This document shows, piece after piece, positions 26,597 to 33,618 of a stretch of 64,000 nt of DNA. Position 1 is the stretch's first letter; the number at the start of each line of letters is the position of its first letter. The translations under genes and the position numbers were made by a program. Source of the DNA: Rhodanobacter glycinis. Its GTDB lineage: Bacteria > Pseudomonadota > Gammaproteobacteria > Xanthomonadales > Rhodanobacteraceae. The notes under the pieces were generated by a model. That model had not been told where the DNA came from and ran no database searches. It saw nothing but the letters and a program-made list of their open reading frames with translations. The stretch is taken from NCBI RefSeq assembly GCF_900114325.1, contig NZ_FOSR01000007.1:141552-205551 (forward strand), read 5' to 3'.

Positions 26597-26893
26597 ATGC
26601 GCCCCGACCCCGTGCGGCCCCTTGCCGTTCACGCCGCTACCCCGCCACCCGCCGCAACCTCCGCGCTGCCGCGCTACCTGACCAACGACGAAGCCGCCGA
26701 CTACCTGCGGCTGTCGCCACGCACGTTGGAGAAGCAGCGCGTGCTGGGCGGCGGCCCGCGCTTTCGCAAGTTCGGCCGTCGCGTCATGTACGCCGTCGCG
26801 GACCTTGATGTCTGGGCCGATCAGCGCGGCTTCGGCTCCACGTCCGATCCCGAGTACGCCGAGCGCCACGCGGCGGACAGCCGTGTGCGCTGA
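26597..26893 (+). CDS. Helix-turn-helix excisionase/AlpA-like protein
   Basis: A 98-residue MerR/AlpA-like DNA-binding protein. The HTH_17 motif is LTNDEAADYLRLSPRTLEKQRVLGGGPRFRKFGRRVMYAVADLDVWAD. The first 30 residues are Pro/Ala-rich linker. ATG 26597 has GGAGG 8 bases upstream and is favoured over ATG 26582. It lies 26 bp before the initiator gene and likely serves as excisionase-type or promoter-binding regulator. Confidence 0.85.
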   Translation: MRPDPVRPLAVHAATPPPAATSALPRYLTNDEAADYLRLSPRTLEKQRVLGGGPRFRKFGRRVMYAVADLDVWADQRGFGSTSDPEYAERHAADSRVR

Positions 26894-26919
26894 GCGGCCG
26901 TGCGCGGGCGGCCATCGCC

Positions 26920-27747
26920 ATGTCCCGACCCGCCGGCGAACAGCTTGCGCTGTTCCGCGCGCTGCCGGGCGACATGGCGCCGCGCGACAGCCAGGACCTG
27001 ATGGCCTTTCCGTTCTTCTCGCTGGCGAAGTCGCGGCGCATGGCGCCGATCGACTTCCAGGCCGGTGGCGTGAGCATCCGCGTGGAAGGGACGGCCGAGC
27101 ATGGCATCGCCACCATCTGGGATGCGGACATCCTGATCTGGGCCGCCAGCCAGATCGTCGAAGCCCGCGATGCGGGCATTCCGACCTCGCGACTGATGCG
27201 GGCCACACCCTACGAGATCCTGCGTTTCATCGGACGCGGTACGTCGCTGCGCGACTACCAGCGCCTCAGGGCCGCGCTGGATCGCCTGCAGTCGACCACC
27301 GTAGCCACGTCGATCCGCGAGACGACCGGGCGGCGTCTGCACCGCTTCTCGTGGATCAACGAATGGAAGGAGCGCGCCGACGGGTGCGGCGCGCCACGGG
27401 GCATCGAACTGGTCCTGCCGGACTGGTTCTACGCGGGCGTGCTCGATGCCGCGCTGGTGCTGACCATCGACCCTGCGTACTTCCGCCTCACCGGCGGCCT
27501 CGAACGCTGGCTGTACCGCCTGGTGCGCAAGCACGGCGGACGCCAGCCCAACGGTTGGCAGTTCGATTTCCGGCACCTGTACCGCAAGTCCGGCAGCGCT
27601 GCGCGCTATTCGGACTTTGCCTACGACCTGCGCGTCCTGGTGGCGCGGCAGTCGCTGCCGGGTTACGTGTTGCACATCGAACGCCTGCCGAACCATGGCA
27701 CGGAATGGCTCACGTTCCGGCCCGTGTCGTCCACGGCACGGGGATAA
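26920..27747 (+). CDS. repA: RepA-type replication initiator protein
   Basis: A 275-residue protein of the replication initiator protein A family. It shows LMAFPFFSLAKSRR, the IRVEGTAEHGIATIWDADILIWAASQI block, TPYEILRFIGRGTS and a C-terminal winged-helix-like LERWLYRLVRKHGG...WQFDFRHLYRKSGS. Such initiators occur on broad-host-range plasmids and Tn4371-like ICEs; here it may support replication of the excised circle. Two 19-bp direct repeats begin 50 bp after its stop and may be its binding sites. The stop is followed by a ParA/RHH pair, completing a plasmid-like maintenance block. Confidence 0.87.
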   Translation: MSRPAGEQLALFRALPGDMAPRDSQDLMAFPFFSLAKSRRMAPIDFQAGGVSIRVEGTAEHGIATIWDADILIWAASQIVEARDAGIPTSRLMRATPYEILRFIGRGTSLRDYQRLRAALDRLQSTTVATSIRETTGRRLHRFSWINEWKERADGCGAPRGIELVLPDWFYAGVLDAALVLTIDPAYFRLTGGLERWLYRLVRKHGGRQPNGWQFDFRHLYRKSGSAARYSDFAYDLRVLVARQSLPGYVLHIERLPNHGTEWLTFRPVSSTARG

Positions 27748-27796
27748 CCCGGGGACAGGCGGTGCATGGCGTCGTGCCATCAGGCGTGCCGGGACA

Positions 27797-27838
27797 CGTG
27801 CTATCGGGAGTACGGTCCTCGTGCTATCGGGAGTACGG
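27797..27838 (+). repeat. Two 19-bp direct repeats, iteron-like
   Basis: CGTGCTATCGGGAGTACGG occurs at 27797-27815 and again at 27820-27838, a 23-bp period (about two helical turns). They sit between repA and parA. Iterons for the initiator or a partition/regulatory site are both possible; function is inferred. Confidence 0.7.
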
Positions 27839-27878
27839 ATTCGCGGCAAAGCGAGGCGCGGCGCGGATTTGCACGTGC

Positions 27879-27896
27879 CCTAACGTTCCTAACGTA
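27879..27896 (+). repeat. Short direct repeat CCTAACGT upstream of parA
   Basis: CCTAACGT occurs twice nine bases apart, about 140 bp before the parA start. It may be a ParA or partner-protein operator/centromere site; this is only positional inference. Confidence 0.4.
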
Positions 27897-28036
27897 AAAG
27901 CACTAACTCGTAGTAGGTCCGCAGGGTCGCGGTGGATAACCGCTGCGCGACAACGATCAACGCGAAAACGACTGCGCGCAGCACGACGTTTCGCAGTCCG
28001 ACTCGGGGCCGATCTCTCGACGCAGAGGGTGTCTTC

Positions 28037-28675
28037 GTGATCGTCGCCTTCCTCCACCAGAAAGGCGGCGTGGGCAAGACGACGCTCGCCACGCACGTCG
28101 CCGGCGAGCTGGCGTTGCGCGGCCAGCAGGTCATCCTGCTCGATGTCGACCCGCAAGGCTCGGCACTGGACTGGACGCAGCGGAGAAGCCAGCAGGGCCT
28201 GCCGCGCCTGTTCGGCACCGTGGGCCTTGCGCGCGAGACGCTGCACCAGGAGGCGCCGGAACTGGCGCGACGCAGCGATCACGTCGTCATCGACGGGCCG
28301 CCGCGCATCGCCGCGCTGGCGCGCTCGGCGCTGCTGGCGGCCGAGCGCGTGCTGGTCCCGGTGCAGCCCAGCCCCTACGACGTCTGGGCCTGCGCCGAGA
28401 TGGTGGCGTTGATCCGCGAGGCGCAGGTGTTCCGGCCGGCGCTGCACGCGGCCTTCGTCATCAATCGGCGCGTCAGCACCACGGTCATCGGCCGCGAGGC
28501 ACGCGGCGCGCTGGCCGACCAACCGCTGCCGGTCCTGCGCGCGGAAGTGCGTCAGCGCATCGTGTTCGCCGACAGCGTGGCGGCCGGCCGGCTCGCCCGC
28601 GAGACGGCGCCCGACAGCGCCGCCGCGCGCGAGATCACGGCGCTCACCGACGAACTGCTGCGGTGGCCGGCATGA
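28037..28675 (+). CDS. parA: ParA-family partition ATPase
   Basis: A 212-residue Walker-type ATPase. The deviant P-loop KGGVGKTT is at the N-terminus (MIVAFLHQKGGVGKTT), followed by LLDVDPQGSALDW and VIDGPPRIAALARSALLA, with QPSPYDVWACAEM later. It belongs to the short, ICE/plasmid-type ParA group without an N-terminal HTH. GTG 28037 gives the canonical start. It overlaps the RHH gene by 4 bases (ATGA). It should promote stable maintenance of the excised element. Confidence 0.94.
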   Translation: MIVAFLHQKGGVGKTTLATHVAGELALRGQQVILLDVDPQGSALDWTQRRSQQGLPRLFGTVGLARETLHQEAPELARRSDHVVIDGPPRIAALARSALLAAERVLVPVQPSPYDVWACAEMVALIREAQVFRPALHAAFVINRRVSTTVIGREARGALADQPLPVLRAEVRQRIVFADSVAAGRLARETAPDSAAAREITALTDELLRWPA

Positions 28676-28923
28676 CCGACGTGCGCACCCGGCGCATCGC
28701 CATCGGCGCCCGCCCGCCGGCGAATCCCCATGCCGAAGCGTGGGTTCGCCAGGGCGACGGCGACGGCCTTCAGAAAGGCGACCTCTATACCGCGCGCCTG
28801 ACCCTCGACATCACGCCCGCGCTGCGCGCGCGCATCAAGGTCTCGGCGTTCACGCAGGGCGTGACGGTGGCCGAGCTGTTGCGTGCCTTGCTGGAACGCG
28901 AGTTCCCGGAGTCTGCGTCATGA
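28672..28923 (+). CDS. Small ParA-partner, ribbon-helix-helix-like
   Basis: An 83-residue protein with a C-terminal YTARLTLDITPALRARIKVSAFTQGVTVAELLRALLEREFP, the pattern of a ribbon-helix-helix DNA-binding domain. It overlaps parA at its start and traF at its stop by ATGA junctions, so it is translationally coupled to both. By position and fold it is the centromere-binding partner of ParA or a regulator of this group. Confidence 0.8.
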   Translation: MTDVRTRRIAIGARPPANPHAEAWVRQGDGDGLQKGDLYTARLTLDITPALRARIKVSAFTQGVTVAELLRALLEREFPESAS

Positions 28924-29465
28924 ACGTTTCCACTCAGGCGAGCACTCGCATGGTTCTGGCGAGCTTGGCCGCCCTTGGCCTGACGGCGCTGGCTTGGGCG
29001 TCCTTCGTGTCGCCCCTGCCACGCTTCGTCTACAACCCGTCCGACAGCGTGGCGGTCGGCTGGTATCGCGTCGATCCGCGTACACGCAACCCGGCCGCAC
29101 CGCATGTCGGTAGCCTTGTGTTGGTGCCGTTGCCTGCGGCCGCCGCGACACTGGCCGCCCGCCGCGGTTACCTGCCGCGGGGCATTCCGCTGCTCAAGCC
29201 GGTCGCTGCCGTCGCGCCGCAGCGGGTGTGTGTGCACGACGGCATCGTGCGCATTGGCGGGGTGCCGGTGGCCGCCGCGCTGCGCACCGACGGATTGGGC
29301 CGGCCGTTGCAGGCCTGGTCGCAGTGCCGGCGCCTTCGTCCCGGCGAGCTGTTCCTGCTTAGTACGACCAACCCGGCGTCGTTCGACAGCCGCTATTTCG
29401 GCCCGGTGCGCGCGTTCGCCGTGCTCGGCATCGCGCATCCGGTCGGGCGGGAGGCACGCCGATGA
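28920..29465 (+). CDS. traF: TraF conjugal transfer peptidase (S26 family)
   Basis: A 181-residue membrane-anchored peptidase that in RP4-type systems processes and cyclises the TrbC pilin. A signal-anchor helix (SLAALGLTALAWASFV, about 14-30) precedes the Ser motif YNPSDSVAVGWYR (Ser43 likely nucleophile) and the general-base Lys in GIPLLKPVAAVAPQ. A pilin candidate, TrbC, is encoded at 51133. It overlaps the upstream RHH gene and the downstream 147-residue ORF by ATGA. Confidence 0.92.
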   Translation: MNVSTQASTRMVLASLAALGLTALAWASFVSPLPRFVYNPSDSVAVGWYRVDPRTRNPAAPHVGSLVLVPLPAAAATLAARRGYLPRGIPLLKPVAAVAPQRVCVHDGIVRIGGVPVAAALRTDGLGRPLQAWSQCRRLRPGELFLLSTTNPASFDSRYFGPVRAFAVLGIAHPVGREARR

Positions 29466-29905
29466 CGACGTTCGATGCGCTGCGTTTCATCGTGCGATCC
29501 GACGTGTCGTCCCATGGGCCGTCGCCGTGTCGTCGCACGTGGCGTGCGGGCGCATTCGCGCCGCACGTCGCGCGATCTCCGTCGCCGCCTTTCCACGGGA
29601 AGGCGTCCTGTCTCGGACGGGCCCCGCCTGCGGTCGTCAGCGTGTTCGCTGACGCGCAGGCCGAAGGCGGCGCAGCACGGCCGGGACATCGACGCCTGGA
29701 GCGACAGCGCAGGGCAACGGCGGAGGGCAAGATAAAAGGTCGCGGCACTCCGTGGCGCGAGAAGCCTGTCTGCACGTGGGGATGGCGCAGCACGCGCCTG
29801 GATGCGGCAGGGTGCCGTGACGTGGCGCAACGCCGCATCGGCGTTGGCGAAGCCGCGTGCTTTGTTGGCCGGACTGCACCGGCCTTGGAGGGAGATGTCG
29901 TATGA
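29462..29905 (+). CDS. Uncharacterised 147-residue ORF coupled to traF and relaxase
   Basis: The frame begins with ATGA overlapping the traF stop and ends with ATGA overlapping the relaxase start, which suggests translation. The product is Arg/Ala/Gly-rich with no recognisable domain and few hydrophobic core elements. The DNA here also contains an inverted repeat and is where oriT would be expected, so the open frame may be incidental to a high-GC oriT region. I cannot decide between these. Confidence 0.35.
   Translation: MTTFDALRFIVRSDVSSHGPSPCRRTWRAGAFAPHVARSPSPPFHGKASCLGRAPPAVVSVFADAQAEGGAARPGHRRLERQRRATAEGKIKGRGTPWREKPVCTWGWRSTRLDAAGCRDVAQRRIGVGEAACFVGRTAPALEGDVV
29544..29566. repeat. 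Inverted repeat in candidate oriT region
   Basis: GTGCGGGCGC, loop ATTC, GCGC-CGCAC forms a nearly perfect hairpin about 340 bp upstream of the relaxase gene. MOBP oriTs usually lie just upstream of the relaxase and contain such a repeat next to the nick site; the nick sequence itself is not identified. Confidence 0.35.
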
Positions 29906-31863
29906 GTCAGCGCGATGATGACCGTTTTCGCGTCCGGCCCGGTATGCCGAAGCAGCGTGGCGAAGCCTTCATCAACCAGGTACTTCGCCAGACCAGCAAG
30001 GCCGGCGCGAAAGTCAGCAAGACCATCCGCAAAGCCGGCCAGCGTCCCGGTGCCCGGCTCGGGCGCGGCCATGTCGCCGCGCGCTTCGCGGGCCGGGGCC
30101 TGGGGCCGAACGCTCGGCGTGTCACGATCAAGGCGCGGCTGGTCAACCTGAAGCAGGCTGGACGACGTTCGACCGACGCCCACCTGCGCTACATCGAGCG
30201 CGAAGGCGTCGATCGTCAGGGGGGAGCAGGGCATGCCTACGGATCGACGACGGACCATTCCGACCTCGATGCGTTCAAGGAACGCAGTGTCGACGACCGG
30301 CATCAGTTCCGCTTCATCGTTTCGGCCGAGGATGCTGAACAGCTCGACGACCTGCGCACCTATACCCGGCACCTGATGGCTCGTATGGAGGCCGACTTGG
30401 GGACGCGGCTGGAATGGGTGGCGGTGGACCACTGGAATACCGACAACCCGCACACGCACGTTGTCCTGCGCGGCAAGGACGACACCGGCAAGGATCTCAT
30501 CATCGCCCGTGACTACATTGCCGCAGGGATGCGCCGGCGAGCATCGGAGCTGGCGACCGAATGGCTGGGGCCACGCACGGAGCGGGAGATGCAGCACGCC
30601 ATGCAGCGCGAGGTCGATCAGGAGCGGTGGACGATCCTGGATCGTACCTTGCAACGCGAGGCTGACGAGCATGGTCGGGTACACATCGAGCGCTTCGCCG
30701 AACCACGGCTGCAACACCAGCGGCAGGTGTTGATCGGCCGTTTGCAGTGCTTGCAGCGCATGGGACTGGCCACCGAACCGCAGACTGGCATCTGGATGAT
30801 GCACGCCAGCGCCGAGCCGACCCTGCGTGCCATGGGCGAGCGCGGTGACATCCTCCGTGCCCTGCAGCGGGCCATGCGCGGCAAGCCGCGCGAGCTGGCC
30901 GTATTCGAACCGAGCGACGATGGCCGCACGCTTATCGGCCGGGTGGCCGGCAAGGGGCTGGCCGACGAGCTGTACGACAAGGGCTATCTGATCGTCGATG
31001 GCGCCGACGGCAAGGCGCACTATGTCCCGCTGCCGTCGCGGTCAGAGCTGGAGCAATACCCGGCCGGCGCCGTGGTGGAGGTGAAAGGCGCGGCCGACGT
31101 GCGTGCCGCTGATCGAAACATTGCCGCGCTGGCTGTCGATGGCGTGTACCGCACCGATCATCACCTGGCCGTCGCCCAAGGTCGGGCCAATCCCGACCGC
31201 GATCCGCGCGAGGTAGTTGCCGCGCACGTGCGCCGGCTCGAAGCCCTGCGCCGCGCCGGCATCGTGGAGCACGAGGCCGAAGGCGTCTGGCGTGTGCCGA
31301 GCGACCTGGCCGAGCGCGGCCGCCAGTACGATGCGCGGCGTCTTGGCGGCGGCGTGGCGGTGGAGCTGAAATCGCACCTGCCGATCGAACGGCAGGCCCG
31401 CGTGATCGGTGCCACCTGGCTCGACCAGCAGTTGATCGGTGGCGGCACGGGGCTGGGCGACTTGGGTTTTGGCGGTGAAGTGAAGGAGGCGCTACGCCAG
31501 CGTGCCGACTTCCTGGCCGAACAGGGGCTGGCCGAACGGCGCGGACAGCGCGTCGTTCTCCCGCGGAATTTGCTGGCGACATTGCGCGGGCGTGAGTTGG
31601 CGCAGGCTGCGAAGAACATTGTCGCCGAAACCGGGCTGGAGCATCGCCCGTTGACCGATGGGCAACGCGCGACTGGCATCTACCGGCGCAGCATCATGCT
31701 TGCTAGTGGACGTTACGCCGTGCTCGACGACGGCGTGGGATTCAGTTTGGTGCCGTGGAAACCGGTGATCGAACAGCGTCTGGGGCAGCAGCTTGCGGCG
31801 ACGGTACGTGGCGGTGCAGTGTCATGGATCGTTGGGCGGCAGCGTGGACTCTCCATTGGCTGA
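29902..31863 (+). CDS. MOBP (VirD2/TraI-type) relaxase with DUF3363 region
   Basis: A 653-residue relaxase that should nick oriT and lead the strand into the recipient. The N-terminal 80 residues are basic. The relaxase core has LRYIEREG (Tyr97 a candidate nucleophile), then HQFRFIVSAEDA and the metal site VDHWNTDNPHTHVVLRG (His177, His184, His186). The C-terminal half is the DUF3363 region typical of ICE relaxases. ATG 29902 follows GGAGGGAG. It is the last backbone gene before the peptide-uptake cargo and belongs with the TraG/Trb genes at 47.7-59.5 kb. Confidence 0.92.
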   Translation: MSQRDDDRFRVRPGMPKQRGEAFINQVLRQTSKAGAKVSKTIRKAGQRPGARLGRGHVAARFAGRGLGPNARRVTIKARLVNLKQAGRRSTDAHLRYIEREGVDRQGGAGHAYGSTTDHSDLDAFKERSVDDRHQFRFIVSAEDAEQLDDLRTYTRHLMARMEADLGTRLEWVAVDHWNTDNPHTHVVLRGKDDTGKDLIIARDYIAAGMRRRASELATEWLGPRTEREMQHAMQREVDQERWTILDRTLQREADEHGRVHIERFAEPRLQHQRQVLIGRLQCLQRMGLATEPQTGIWMMHASAEPTLRAMGERGDILRALQRAMRGKPRELAVFEPSDDGRTLIGRVAGKGLADELYDKGYLIVDGADGKAHYVPLPSRSELEQYPAGAVVEVKGAADVRAADRNIAALAVDGVYRTDHHLAVAQGRANPDRDPREVVAAHVRRLEALRRAGIVEHEAEGVWRVPSDLAERGRQYDARRLGGGVAVELKSHLPIERQARVIGATWLDQQLIGGGTGLGDLGFGGEVKEALRQRADFLAEQGLAERRGQRVVLPRNLLATLRGRELAQAAKNIVAETGLEHRPLTDGQRATGIYRRSIMLASGRYAVLDDGVGFSLVPWKPVIEQRLGQQLAATVRGGAVSWIVGRQRGLSIG

Positions 31864-32053
31864 AAATCCGATGTATCCGTGAATCGAGGCGTGCCCAATG
31901 GACGCGGGCTGCTATGTCGGTAGACCTGTAGGGGGTTTAAAGTCGACACCGTGGTGCTTGCGTGATGCGTCGCACAATTCGGGTGTCTGGATGGAGTGGC
32001 GGAAACGTCTGCTCCTATGACGGGAACGAAACCGGCTGAAGCAAGGTAGTCGC

Positions 32054-32533
32054 ATGGGCGACGTTCTACAGATGTTCCGTAAGGTCCGTGCTGTCATTTT
32101 GCGACAGGGCGTAGCACCACAGGATGCCGACGATATCGTGCAAGAGGCGTTTGCGCGTCTGGAGTCCTATACGCGCCGACAGGAGCTGCGCTCGCAGGAA
32201 GCCTTCTTGGTCACGACCGCGGTGAATATCGGTCGCGACGCTGCCAGACGCAGGGGACGCACACCTGCCCAGGCCACCGAGTTCGACCTCGATACGATCG
32301 TTGACGCAGCGCCGCAGCCGGAAGAACAACTGCTTCTACAGGAGCGCCTGCGTCGTACCAGAACAGGCATGGCGCAGCTCGACCCGGTGACTCGGCGCTG
32401 TCTTCTGGCGCAGAGGCTGGACGGGCTGACGTTTCCCCAGATTGCGGAACGCGAGAACATGTCGGTAGCCGCGGTCGAAAAGCGCGTCGCCAGGGCGGTG
32501 TTGTTCCTCACGAAGTGGATGGATGAGCAGTGA
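32054..32533 (+). CDS. FecI-like ECF sigma factor
   Basis: A 159-residue ECF sigma factor. Region 2 reads VAPQDADDIVQEAFARLESYTRR..., region 4 LDPVTRRCLLAQRLDGLTFPQIAERENMSVAAVEKRVARAV, and the short linker fits FecI. The anti-sigma gene starts at the last base of its stop codon (TGATG), and a TonB-dependent receptor follows, the classical FecI-FecR-receptor order. It probably directs RNA polymerase to the receptor and the downstream cargo genes when substrate binds the receptor. Confidence 0.94.
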   Translation: MGDVLQMFRKVRAVILRQGVAPQDADDIVQEAFARLESYTRRQELRSQEAFLVTTAVNIGRDAARRRGRTPAQATEFDLDTIVDAAPQPEEQLLLQERLRRTRTGMAQLDPVTRRCLLAQRLDGLTFPQIAERENMSVAAVEKRVARAVLFLTKWMDEQ

Positions 32534-33489
32534 TGCGCACGAATCATGAAATCTTCGAAGATTTGGTTCTGGCCGAAGCATCGGCGTGGCTGGTTCGGTT
32601 GCAGAGCCCTTCACGTACCGCGGCGGCCGATGCCGCCTTCAGGGCTTGGCTGGCGGAGGACGTCACGCACGCTCGTGCCTTTGCGCGGGTCACCGAGACT
32701 TGGGACATCATTCCCGGCGCTGCTCAATTAGTCACAATTCCAGCTGCGGCCAGGACGCGTCAGCGACGGCGCATGCTGGCGGCTGTAGCGGCATGCCTGC
32801 TGTTGGCTGTGGTGGGGGGCGGTATCACGTTCTATGCATTGCGCAGCCCGGTGTACCAAACCGCGGTTGGCGGCCAGCAGACCGTGACACTGGACGACGG
32901 AACGCGTATTACGCTCAACACGGATACCCGGCTCACGGTGGCCTACAGTAAGACCGAGCGCCGCATTCTGCTCGATCGCGGCGAAGCGATATTCGATGAC
33001 ACACAGGATTCCCGGCGACCGTTCATCGTGCAAGCCGGCGACAGGGCGATATCCGCGCTGGGTACGACCTTCGACGTGCGAAACGATCCTCATGTTTTCG
33101 AGGTGACGCTCATCGATGGGAAGGTCAAGGTGGGCCCAGCCGCCTCTGGGCAGGCTGACGCGCAACACGGCGAAACGGTATTGTCCCCTGGTGAGCGAGT
33201 GATCTTGCGTCCTGGTGGTGAACAGACAATCGACCGCCCCAACCTTGAAGAAATAACCGCGTGGCAGCGAGGCGAGTTGATATTCGACGACGCCACCTTG
33301 GGAAAGGTCGTGTCGGAACTCAATCGTTATGGCAACACCCATGTCTCTCTGGGCAATCCGGCCTTGGCGCAGCTGCGTGTGTCGGGTGTGTTCGTCACCC
33401 GTGACCCGGTCGAGGCTGCCAAAGCCATTGCCCGGTTGCACAACTTGAATGTCATACGCTCCGGCCAGGGTGTCGTGATCGCCCGGTAG
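32533..33489 (+). CDS. FecR-like anti-sigma factor
   Basis: A 318-residue inner-membrane signal transducer. The cytoplasmic DUF4880 domain (ASAWLVRLQSP...AFRAWLAED...HARAFARV) lies in the first 60 residues, a single membrane helix (MLAAVAACLLLAVVGGGITFY) follows, and the periplasmic FecR domain has LDDGTRITLNTDTRL, GEAIFDD and ALGTTFDV. The C-terminal part with LEEITAWQRGELIFDDATLGKVVSELNRYG is the usual STN-contacting region. ATG 32533 shares a base with the sigma stop. It should relay the receptor signal to the sigma factor. Confidence 0.94.
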   Translation: MRTNHEIFEDLVLAEASAWLVRLQSPSRTAAADAAFRAWLAEDVTHARAFARVTETWDIIPGAAQLVTIPAAARTRQRRRMLAAVAACLLLAVVGGGITFYALRSPVYQTAVGGQQTVTLDDGTRITLNTDTRLTVAYSKTERRILLDRGEAIFDDTQDSRRPFIVQAGDRAISALGTTFDVRNDPHVFEVTLIDGKVKVGPAASGQADAQHGETVLSPGERVILRPGGEQTIDRPNLEEITAWQRGELIFDDATLGKVVSELNRYGNTHVSLGNPALAQLRVSGVFVTRDPVEAAKAIARLHNLNVIRSGQGVVIAR

Positions 33490-33618
33490 CGCCTCCCCCA
33501 AGGATCCCGCTGAGGAGCGCGCAAGAAAAGTGACGACCACATGTCCGGATCGTGTCAACCCATCGTCTCCTGCTAAAGAGCCCGTCGTCGACGGGACATA
33601 GTGATCGGAGGGGATGCT

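Noticed and set aside
33553..33589. Possible ECF promoter (TGTCAACC ... CCGTCGTC) before the receptor gene
   Set aside because: The spacing of about 21 bases is too long for a normal ECF promoter and the boxes are weak, so it was not listed.
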